This document shows, one piece after another, positions 40,923 through 48,626 of a DNA stretch of 50,560 nt. The position numbers and the translations under genes are program-made. Positions within the stretch are counted from its first letter, which is position 1. Every line of letters starts with the position of its first letter. Source of the DNA: CAWUKT01 sp963923035 (GTDB taxonomy: Bacteria > Bacteroidota > Bacteroidia > J057 > JADKCL01); NCBI GenBank assembly GCA_963923035.1, contig CAWUKT010000050.1:1-50560 (forward strand). Reading direction: 5' to 3'. The notes below the pieces were generated by a model. The model did not search any database and had not been told where the DNA came from. It was given only the letters and a program-made list of their open reading frames with translations.

Positions 40923-42046
40923 TCGGATTCGTAGGACGCTTCGCCGGATTGGGTGAAGAAGACGATGGCGGCGATGATGGCAGCCACAATCAGCACCGCG
41001 AGGATCACGCGGCCCCAGGCAACGGGCTTTTTGCCACTGATTTTTCCGGTTTGGCCGTTGACGGTGAAGCGGTAGGTCTTGTTGTTGAATTGGTAGGCGG
41101 CCATCCAGACGGGCAGAAGGAGATGCTTGAAGGTGATCCCGCTCTTGCGGGTCCGAACGTTCAACATCCGGTGGGTATCACCGGGAATTTGCCGCACCAC
41201 CTCGCTCCGAATCCGATCGTCCATGATATTGTCCGCTACCTCAAAGCCTTCCTGCACATCCTTTTGGTACACTTCCGATTCGTAACCCAAAATGAAGCGG
41301 CTGTCGTAATTGTTCACATCCTTCAAATCAAACGGCTCGATGCCCTTCAAAGCTCCCTGGCTCAATCCCGTCGAAGCCACCACCAGCACATCGTCGAAAA
41401 ACTTCTCGTGGTAGCCACTCACCGGCACCCAGCGGGTCCGCTGCACCTGGCGCGTCTGCGTATTGCCCTCCGAGTCGGTATAGGTCTCGGTCTCGTAGTA
41501 ATGGTAGCCCGCCTGGGCCGTCCAGCGCGATTGGGTCTGGGCGTCGTAGGTCCAAAACGGCAGGTAGACCCCGTGAATCTTCTTCAGCGACGCCAATTTC
41601 CGCAGCTTCCCCGGCCGGAACAGCTTTCCCTTTTGAATCCAATTCCGAAACGACTCCAGCGCTTTTTCCTTGCTCACCTTGAACGGCAAAATCCCAAACG
41701 GCCGGATCATCTTTTGTTCGTAGGCTCCCTCATTCACATTCTTGGAGCCACAAAACGGACAGGTAAAATGGACCTGATCGGCTTCCACCGCCGTATTCGC
41801 CCCGCAGCCATTGCAATGGAAGGTCTTGGTCGGCGTATCAAAGCCCGTTGATTGCTCGGACAGGTTCGAAGCATTCGCCAGCGACTGCTCCATCACGAGG
41901 TCGTCGTCCTTCGGAAGCGACTTGGTATGCCCGCAATGGTTGCAGCTCAGCCCTTGGTGACCCGGGTCAAAGACCATTTCGGAGCCACAGGAAGGGCAGG
42001 GAACATTGATAAATTCCTCTTTGATTTCGGAGGGTGCTTCGCTCAT
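40916..42046 (-). CDS. Zinc-ribbon membrane protein
   Basis: 376 residues. Two paired zinc ribbons lie at the N-terminus: CPSCGS...CNHCGH at about 17-40 and CNGCGA...CPFCGS at about 78-100. A middle domain follows with ILPFKVSKEKALESFRNWI and GVYLPFWTYDAQTQSRW. A C-terminal membrane helix (about 347-367) ends in a short acidic tail. This family is often mislabelled as a replication-factor-Y or helicase relative; no helicase motifs are present. The topology suggests a tail-anchored protein. Function unknown. It starts 12 bases after the TamA-like gene stop. Confidence 0.75.
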   Translation of the reverse strand: MSEAPSEIKEEFINVPCPSCGSEMVFDPGHQGLSCNHCGHTKSLPKDDDLVMEQSLANASNLSEQSTGFDTPTKTFHCNGCGANTAVEADQVHFTCPFCGSKNVNEGAYEQKMIRPFGILPFKVSKEKALESFRNWIQKGKLFRPGKLRKLASLKKIHGVYLPFWTYDAQTQSRWTAQAGYHYYETETYTDSEGNTQTRQVQRTRWVPVSGYHEKFFDDVLVVASTGLSQGALKGIEPFDLKDVNNYDSRFILGYESEVYQKDVQEGFEVADNIMDDRIRSEVVRQIPGDTHRMLNVRTRKSGITFKHLLLPVWMAAYQFNNKTYRFTVNGQTGKISGKKPVAWGRVILAVLIVAAIIAAIVFFTQSGEASYESDY

Positions 42047-42058
42047 GGTGTTGTTAGG

Positions 42059-43975
42059 CTAAAATTGATTGATCAAACCGACGTGGATGCGCCCGCGGGA
42101 AGGTTGGAAGGGAAATTCTGCGACCCGACCAGTGGCGTAGGTCAGCGAGACCATGCCGGCTCGGGTTTCGTAGGTCATGCCCAATCCAAAGCCCCAGGGA
42201 CGCAGTATGCCCCCATTTTCGGCTCGGTTTTCAAGATACGCATAATCAGAAAAAACAAAAAGATAGCTGTTCTGCTCCAGGAGGAAGCGGTTTTCGATGG
42301 TGAATTGGGTGAGGAAATTGGCGAAGAACTGGTTCTCGTCGAAGCCGCGGATGGTCCGGCTCCCTCCGACCTGGATCAGGTCGTTTTGGAAGAATTCCTG
42401 TTGGTCCAGCCAGTACGTTCGGTGGGCCAGCATGAGGACCAGGCGTTTCGAATAGCTCCGGAACCATTGGAGCTGGAATTCGGCCTCGCGTTTGGGGAGG
42501 CGGAGGACCAAGCCGTTGTACACGCGGTCGTCGAGCGTGGGATTGTCGATGATCCGTTTCCGGCCAATGCCAAAATCCATGTTGATGTGCCAGCCGCGCC
42601 GGGGATTCAGGCGGTAATCGAGGTTCTGGAACTCAAACCCGATGCCGTAGGTCTGGTCGCGGGCGTCGAGGACCGGCGGCGGGGAAAGGGAGTCGTATTG
42701 GCGGGTGGAAATGAGGTTCGAGGTCTTGCTCTTGTAGTAAACCTTGACAGCGAGATTGGGATTGAAGGCGTAGGCGGTGGACAAACGGGCGAACCGGGTG
42801 AGGAAAATGGTGTCCTGCTTGAGCAGGTCAAATTCGCCTTGCACCTGCAACGGGCTCCCGAACAAATAGGGATGGGAATAGCGGAGATGGAGTTTCTGCG
42901 AACTCCCCACCAGCTTATCGTAGCGAAATTCGATGATTTCTCCGGCCCGAAAGATCGGGCTCACCAATTGGAAATCGGCCAATCCCGTAAATTCAAAGCG
43001 TTCCTGATCGTTCCGCGGCGGCAACAAGCCCAGCAACAAGTCAAATTTCCCGGCTTTCCGCGACTCCACCTTCACCTTCAGCTTGGCCGTTTCTTCATCC
43101 AAAAACTCCACCTCCAACGGCTTCACTTTCTTGAAATAAATCGAATTGTTCAGGATGCGGGGCGCGGCGTCAATTGCACTTTGGTCGTAAAATTGGTCGG
43201 GATAAATGCCAATCATCCCCCGCACAAAGGCATCGGTTTCCCGCACATCACCCTCCACAATCACACTGTCGATTTTCACCAACTTCCCCGGCTCAAACTG
43301 ATAGCCCAGGTCCACCCAGACTGAATCCCGGGTCGGCTCCATCTGCAACTGCAGGCTGTCGAAGCGGGCAAACGGATAGCCCTGGTTCTGGTACGTCTTC
43401 AGGTTTTCGCCGAGCCGCTCCTGCACCAAGACCGGGTTGAAAGGTTCACGGCGTCGGGTCCATTTCTCGTAACCTGCCTGCTGGTACTCGACCTCGCTGA
43501 GGCCATCTAGCCCAATCGACCGGATGAAATAGCGCGGGCCGGTGTGAAACACGAGGCGCAGGCTGTCACCCGACCATTTCCAATCGTCGAGGGCCGCCTC
43601 GATGAAACCCGCCTCTGTCGCCGCCAATTCCACTTCCCGGGCCGTCGCTTCGATCTGGAGGCTGTCCGATTTCTTTTGAAACGCCGCTTCCCACCGCTTT
43701 TTCAGACGCTTGCCCACCTCCAAATTGGATTCCACGTGGCGCACCGGCGTCCGCTTGCGCAGGGAATCCTGGGCCTGGAGGGCCGAAACGCTTAGGATCA
43801 GGACGATGATGCTATGAAAAAACCGTGCGATGGGGAAAGATAACGGAAAACAAGGAGTAGGGAGGGGGGAAAATGAATTCCAATTTTTAAATGACAAATA
43901 AAAAGGGAGCGAGGGGGAAAATGGGTGGCCGGAACAGGAGGAAAATGGAGAATGGGTGGGAATTTCTGTAACCAA
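42059..43975 (-). CDS. TamA-like POTRA/outer-membrane barrel protein
   Basis: About 638 residues from TTG 43975, the only conventional start in frame. The plausible signal peptide (IARFFHSIIVLILSVSALQAQ) begins about 45 residues later without an ATG, GTG or TTG, so the true start is uncertain. POTRA-like domains lie at about 135-310 (FIRSIGLDGLSEVEYQQAG; VKIDSVIVEGDVRETDAFVRGMIG) and a D15-type barrel follows, with GSRTIRGFDENQFFANF and ENRFLLEQNSYLFVFSDYAY and a terminal IHVGLINQF. It probably inserts or exports outer-membrane proteins. It is the second Omp85-type gene in the window. Confidence 0.82.
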   Translation of the reverse strand: MVTEIPTHSPFSSCSGHPFSPSLPFYLSFKNWNSFSPLPTPCFPLSFPIARFFHSIIVLILSVSALQAQDSLRKRTPVRHVESNLEVGKRLKKRWEAAFQKKSDSLQIEATAREVELAATEAGFIEAALDDWKWSGDSLRLVFHTGPRYFIRSIGLDGLSEVEYQQAGYEKWTRRREPFNPVLVQERLGENLKTYQNQGYPFARFDSLQLQMEPTRDSVWVDLGYQFEPGKLVKIDSVIVEGDVRETDAFVRGMIGIYPDQFYDQSAIDAAPRILNNSIYFKKVKPLEVEFLDEETAKLKVKVESRKAGKFDLLLGLLPPRNDQERFEFTGLADFQLVSPIFRAGEIIEFRYDKLVGSSQKLHLRYSHPYLFGSPLQVQGEFDLLKQDTIFLTRFARLSTAYAFNPNLAVKVYYKSKTSNLISTRQYDSLSPPPVLDARDQTYGIGFEFQNLDYRLNPRRGWHINMDFGIGRKRIIDNPTLDDRVYNGLVLRLPKREAEFQLQWFRSYSKRLVLMLAHRTYWLDQQEFFQNDLIQVGGSRTIRGFDENQFFANFLTQFTIENRFLLEQNSYLFVFSDYAYLENRAENGGILRPWGFGLGMTYETRAGMVSLTYATGRVAEFPFQPSRGRIHVGLINQF

Positions 43976-44051
43976 TCAATTGGGGGAGATTATGGTTTCA
44001 GAACCCAGCGTGATCCTATTTTTTGTAATTTCCTGATAACTACCGAACCCT

Positions 44052-46238
44052 ATGCGTAAACTTTTCTTGGTGATGGGATGGATGCTGCTCAGTTTCGGAG
44101 GCCTGCGGGCGGCTTCGTACGAGGGCTGGCTCGCGTATACGCAGGGGTTGTTTTCCCTCGTCGTGGTCTTCATGGCGCTGGGGACGGGGTTGTTGGCCTT
44201 GCTTTTCAATTACAAAAATAATTACCGGGGGGACCTGCCTTTCTGGAAATACGCCTGGAACTTTTCGCTGGTCAAATTGACAGTGTTCACTTTTGCTCTG
44301 ATCCTCGTCTCCACCATTGCTTTTCCGCGTCCCGACATGAACGACCCCTACGAAAAGGTCGAATTCGGGCAGTACCGCAATCTTCCGCGGTTGGCGGCGG
44401 AGGGCTACAAAGAATTGGCGCACAAAAATCCGTTTGTGATGGAGTACCACTACGAATATGTGGTGGCCAGCTACGCGCGCGACAAGTGGGGGACGGACAA
44501 TACCATGGTGACGCTGGACGATCCGGAAGAGGAACGGCCCTACGATTTTTATACCCGCCTCCTGATGCGGTCGAACGACCGCAAACTCCGCGACGTCGCC
44601 ATCCTGGGGATCGCCATGTGCAACTATTTCGAAAGCCTGACATCGCTGGCGGAAGAGGAACTACACATGATGGAAGGCAAATGGATGCCTTTCAGGCACT
44701 TCTTTCTGGGGCGGATCGCCGCCCGGTACGGCAAGCGGGAGGAAGCCCTCGCGCATTTTCGGCAGGAATTGGAATACGGCACGTCGCCGGCCTATCTGGT
44801 GCCGTACCTCGCGCGGGAGTACAAGAATGGCGACGACCTGGAGGCGATCAGTACGCTGATTGAAGACCCTGAATTAGAGCCCCATTTGCCCCTCTACTTC
44901 AAGCGCTACCTCTACACCAAACAATCCGATTTGGAACCCTATCTGATGGCCATGTTGACGGATTGGTTGGACAATGTTGCAGTGATTGGGCTGCTCGGAG
45001 CGCTGGGGGGACTGCTGGTTTGGTTCGTGTTCCTCCGCAAAGTCGACATTTTCAAACGTACGCCCTGGGCGCCGCAAGCGGCGATGGTCCTGCTGGGAGG
45101 CGTTTCGGCATTTTCCGCATTTCCGTTCTACGACTTCCTCGAATTTGAACTGAATTTTGGGCCGGGCGAGGGCTTTTGGTCCGACTTCTTCTACTGCATC
45201 GTGGGAATTGGCCTGATTGAAGAATTGGTCAAAATCATCCCCTTCCTGGTCATCCTGCGTTTCACCAACCTCATTCGGGGGCCACTGGACTATATCATTT
45301 ATGCCTCGCTGAGCGGGCTGGGATTTGCCTTCGTCGAAAACCTGCTCTATTTCGACCCCGCCAACATTTCCATCATCCACGGCCGCGTCCTGATCACCAC
45401 GGTCTTCCACATGTTCGCCACCAGCACCGTCGCGTACGGCCTCGTCCTCGCCAAGTACCGTTTCCGGCAACATCCCCTCCCCTGGCTGCTCGGGGCCTTT
45501 GTGATGTCGGCATTGTTCCATGGCTTCTACGATTTCTGGCTCATCAACAACCAGGCCAGCGGATTCTATTTCCTCGCCTACGTCATTTTCATTTTCGCGA
45601 CCTTCCTCTACGCCAGCTATATCAACAATTCCCTGAACAACTCAGCCATTTTCCGGGGCCGTACCGTTCTGGACATGAACCACCTCGCCAGCTACCTCCT
45701 CGTCGCGCTGGTGATCGTGCTGCTCTTCGAATACGTCTGCCTCAATTTCGTCTACGGCGTCTCCGTCGGCAACAATTCCCTCTTCCGCTCGCTCGGGATG
45801 GGCAGTTTCCTGATGTTCTTCGTTGTGCTGAACCTGAGCTATATCGACGTGGTGCAGGGCGAATGGTTTGGGCTGCGGCTGTGGAATTTTGATTCGCGGC
45901 AGAATTACAACAAGGCCATCGGACAGCAATTGACCCTGAAGCCCGCACGGAAGGGGAGTGTTTTGGCGAATTTCCTCCCCGTCAAAGGCGAAGTCATTGC
46001 CCGTTTGAAGCTGGCCCAGGACAACCGGTACTTCCTATTTGAGTTTGACCAGCCGCTGAAACTGGGTCCGCACGAGCTGGAGTATGTGCTGTTGCGGTCG
46101 CGGGACAAGAACGCGGTGATCGAGCCGGGGTACCAAATGGAGGTGGCGGTGGTGATCTTTCGGGGGCGGGAAGCGTTGTTGAAAGAGAAAAAGGAACGGC
46201 GAGATTTCAAACATCTGGACTATGTGGTGGTTCATTAG
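44052..46238 (+). CDS. PrsW-family glutamic intramembrane protease
   Basis: 728 residues. The PrsW core is at about 300-520, with GLIEELVK (Glu390/Glu391/Lys394), FAFVENLLYF (Glu429/Asn430), His453 in FHMFATSTVAYG, and ALFHGFYDFW (His490, Asp494), all in membrane segments. Between the second and third N-terminal membrane segments sits a roughly 210-residue soluble domain with TPR-like helices (AEEELHMMEGKWMPFRHFFLG, KREEALAHFRQEL). C-terminal membrane helices are followed by about 120 soluble residues. Typical PrsW proteins are 200-400 residues, so this is an expanded form. Likely a regulated membrane protease; target unknown. Confidence 0.88.
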   Translation: MRKLFLVMGWMLLSFGGLRAASYEGWLAYTQGLFSLVVVFMALGTGLLALLFNYKNNYRGDLPFWKYAWNFSLVKLTVFTFALILVSTIAFPRPDMNDPYEKVEFGQYRNLPRLAAEGYKELAHKNPFVMEYHYEYVVASYARDKWGTDNTMVTLDDPEEERPYDFYTRLLMRSNDRKLRDVAILGIAMCNYFESLTSLAEEELHMMEGKWMPFRHFFLGRIAARYGKREEALAHFRQELEYGTSPAYLVPYLAREYKNGDDLEAISTLIEDPELEPHLPLYFKRYLYTKQSDLEPYLMAMLTDWLDNVAVIGLLGALGGLLVWFVFLRKVDIFKRTPWAPQAAMVLLGGVSAFSAFPFYDFLEFELNFGPGEGFWSDFFYCIVGIGLIEELVKIIPFLVILRFTNLIRGPLDYIIYASLSGLGFAFVENLLYFDPANISIIHGRVLITTVFHMFATSTVAYGLVLAKYRFRQHPLPWLLGAFVMSALFHGFYDFWLINNQASGFYFLAYVIFIFATFLYASYINNSLNNSAIFRGRTVLDMNHLASYLLVALVIVLLFEYVCLNFVYGVSVGNNSLFRSLGMGSFLMFFVVLNLSYIDVVQGEWFGLRLWNFDSRQNYNKAIGQQLTLKPARKGSVLANFLPVKGEVIARLKLAQDNRYFLFEFDQPLKLGPHELEYVLLRSRDKNAVIEPGYQMEVAVVIFRGREALLKEKKERRDFKHLDYVVVH

Positions 46239-46267
46239 GCGATATTTTTTTTATTTTAGTGCCGTTC

Positions 46268-46942
46268 ATGAGCGTATCCATCCAAATCGTCCTGAGTGAA
46301 AAGCTCTATCTGCGGGATCCCGAACAGACGGATCTGGGTCGGCGGATTGTGGACTTCAGCATCAAATTGATCGATGAGTTGGGCTTTGAGAAGTTTACCT
46401 TCAAAAAGCTCGCGACCGCCATCAGTTCGACGGAAGCGTCGATCTACCGGTATTTTGAGAACAAACACAAGCTGCTCATCTATCTGGTGAGCTGGTACTG
46501 GTCGTGGCTGGAATACCTCATTGACTACCAAACGCACAACATCGAAGACCCGAAGCGGCGGCTCCAAATCGCGGTTCAGGTCCTCGCGAATGCGGGTACC
46601 TACGATCCGAACTTTTCGCACATTGACGAAAACTCGCTGCACCGGATTGTGGTCGCGGAAAGTTCCAAGGCTTTCCTCACGAAGCAGGTCGACGGCGAAA
46701 ACGAAGAGGGCTTGTTCCAAGGCTACAAAAGCCTGGCCGGACGCCTCTCCCAGATCATCGCCGCGGTCAATCCCGCTTATCCCACCCCCAAGGCCTTGTC
46801 GCTGACCGTCATCGAGGTCAGCCGCAAGCAAATCTTCTTCGCCCAACACATCCCCAGCCTCACCGAACTGACGGCCGACAACGACGATACCGGCTGCATC
46901 GCGGACTTCCTGGAGAGCATGGTGCTGGGCGTGGTGGGGTGA
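46268..46942 (+). CDS. TetR-family transcriptional regulator
   Basis: 224 residues from ATG 46268. A GTG at 46259 adds three residues. The N-terminal helix-turn-helix (about 25-70) carries RIVDFSIKLIDELGFEKFTFKKLATAISSTEASIYRYFENKHKLL, in the TetR/AcrR pattern. The C-terminal about 150 residues are an all-helical ligand domain of no recognised specificity. It lies 29 bases after the PrsW gene, possibly co-transcribed, and is the last GC-rich gene before the AT-rich region. Confidence 0.9.
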   Translation: MSVSIQIVLSEKLYLRDPEQTDLGRRIVDFSIKLIDELGFEKFTFKKLATAISSTEASIYRYFENKHKLLIYLVSWYWSWLEYLIDYQTHNIEDPKRRLQIAVQVLANAGTYDPNFSHIDENSLHRIVVAESSKAFLTKQVDGENEEGLFQGYKSLAGRLSQIIAAVNPAYPTPKALSLTVIEVSRKQIFFAQHIPSLTELTADNDDTGCIADFLESMVLGVVG

Positions 46943-47006
46943 TTGGAGGAAAAGATGTAAATTGTTCTCTTACAATTAGGACTTTTCCCTTGTTGTAGGA
47001 TAAACA

Positions 47007-47468
47007 ATGGACTTATTAAATATCAGTGATGATGAACTTATTCGACTGCGAATTCAGGTTGGAAAGGAGTTGAATCGCCGGGGTATCAAATTCAATGTTG
47101 GAGACCTCGGTGAAAAGTTGGTAATCAACCATTTCAACACTACTCCTGGATTGCCAACTCTGAGAGCTGCACCTCCGGGAACCAAGAACGTTGATGCGAT
47201 TTCACGTGATGGTCATAGATATTCTATTAAAACAGTTCTCAAAGCAAAAAAGACCGGGACCATCTACCCTGATTCATCTGGTTCAAATCTCCCGTTGTTT
47301 GAGTATATCCTGGTTTTAGAACTAAATCAAGACTTCGAAATCAAAAGGATAACCCGGTTTTCCTGGACTCAGTTCTTAGAGGCAAGGTCTTGGGATAAGC
47401 GTATGAACTCCTGGTATGTATCTCTGAGTAAGCCGAAACTAAAACTGGGAGAAACGGTTTGGGGATAG
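47007..47468 (+). CDS. Small PD-(D/E)xK-like protein, AT-rich
   Basis: 153 residues from ATG 47007. The block GDLGEKLVINHFN (Glu36), then NVDAISRDGHRYSIKT (Asp63, and Lys75 in S-I-K), matches the E...D...(S/E/Q)xK order of restriction-endonuclease-fold nucleases. The missing acidic residue before the Lys makes activity uncertain. No other domain is visible. Base composition is clearly more AT-rich than the upstream genes. It ends nine bases before the stop of the convergent receiver gene. A restriction or defence nuclease is the leading guess; function is unproven. Confidence 0.65.
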   Translation: MDLLNISDDELIRLRIQVGKELNRRGIKFNVGDLGEKLVINHFNTTPGLPTLRAAPPGTKNVDAISRDGHRYSIKTVLKAKKTGTIYPDSSGSNLPLFEYILVLELNQDFEIKRITRFSWTQFLEARSWDKRMNSWYVSLSKPKLKLGETVWG

Positions 47469-47477
47469 GTCTATCAG

Positions 47478-48626
47478 TTATTCCTCAATACTTGAAATCA
47501 GCTTTTTAGCTAAACCCACTTTGTCAAGATCGGGCGTTCCTATTCTTCCAAAGTACTGTGAAAATCTATTCAGGCATTCCTCAGCAAAGGGAGTATCCAA
47601 TGATGCGATTCTTTTGCCAATTAAATCATCATTCGAACTTCTAGAATAAAGGTTTTGGTAGTCGACTACTAAATTGGGGATGAAAAACGTTTGGGGTAAA
47701 AAGTAATACCTTTCTGGAGAGTGCCCGGGTGCCTTTCGATTGTTACCAATTAATTTTTGCAACCCTTTCATTTTTGCATTTGAAATTTCTTTTCCAGAAG
47801 AGATATCATCTTTACATTTTTTATACTCTTCAGTCTCTTCTACTTTTTGTGCTTTTGCTAAAAGAATGAATTCGGCCTTATTCTGGTCTAGATCACAGGA
47901 AGGGGTTAAAATTACATAGTAATTATCATCCTCTTTTAGTATGTCGCCGCCTAGCAAACCGCCATGCTGAGGGGGATAGAGATACATCTCCATGGGAAAA
48001 TAGGTGCTCTGAACTGACGATTCAAAAGGAGTATTGCGAATATCATTCAAAAACTTTCTGATCATTTTCAACTCTAGGACAGATGAAAGTCTTCTCGCCA
48101 ATAAGATTGGTATATCTGGGTCCTTTCCTAAGTCGCCTAAATTCTCTTTGTGTTCCTGAACAAAATCCCATAAGTAACCCCTTTCCTCTTCTCTAACATA
48201 ATTCAAGAACTCGGGAAGTTTTGTTTCAAAGATATTTACAATCTCCTCCCTAAGTCGCTCACTTTCTCCTCTTTCTACAACTTTAACAAATGGACCAGAA
48301 GACTTCGAAACTTTGTATGAATACCCTGTGTAAAATATAATTGGTACAAATAATAATTCTTTTATTGTATCAAATATTTTTTCTCCAGCATACTTATCTC
48401 CTTCTTTATCTGTACTGTCATCTTTCAGGTCCAAGATCACCAAGTGGATTCTGTATAGCTTTAGATGGTTTATTGCGTCATCAAAAGATTTACAAGTAAC
48501 TACTTGTAAGAAATGACCTGTATAACTCTCATTATCTCGAAATACTTTTTTTCCCTCAATAAATTCCTTTGTGCTTTCAGCCTCCAAATCATCAACTACG
48601 AGAATATTCCATTGATATCGATTCAT
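47478..48626 (-). CDS. Receiver-domain protein with unknown C-terminal effector
   Basis: 382 residues. The N-terminal receiver is complete: acidic pair Asp12/Asp13 (VVDD), phospho-acceptor Asp66 (VILDLKDD), Thr100 (IIFYTG) and Lys115 (FVKVVE). The remaining about 250 residues are not a known DNA-binding output domain. They include YFPMEMYLYPPQHGGLLGGD, then VILTPSCDLDQNKAEF with a conserved-looking Cys-Asp, and YFLPQTFFIPNLVVDYQNLYSR. It overlaps the kinase gene by four bases (ATGA). This suggests a phosphorelay controlling a non-transcriptional effector, possibly in defence. AT-rich like its neighbours. Confidence 0.72.
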   Translation of the reverse strand: MNRYQWNILVVDDLEAESTKEFIEGKKVFRDNESYTGHFLQVVTCKSFDDAINHLKLYRIHLVILDLKDDSTDKEGDKYAGEKIFDTIKELLFVPIIFYTGYSYKVSKSSGPFVKVVERGESERLREEIVNIFETKLPEFLNYVREEERGYLWDFVQEHKENLGDLGKDPDIPILLARRLSSVLELKMIRKFLNDIRNTPFESSVQSTYFPMEMYLYPPQHGGLLGGDILKEDDNYYVILTPSCDLDQNKAEFILLAKAQKVEETEEYKKCKDDISSGKEISNAKMKGLQKLIGNNRKAPGHSPERYYFLPQTFFIPNLVVDYQNLYSRSSNDDLIGKRIASLDTPFAEECLNRFSQYFGRIGTPDLDKVGLAKKLISSIEE

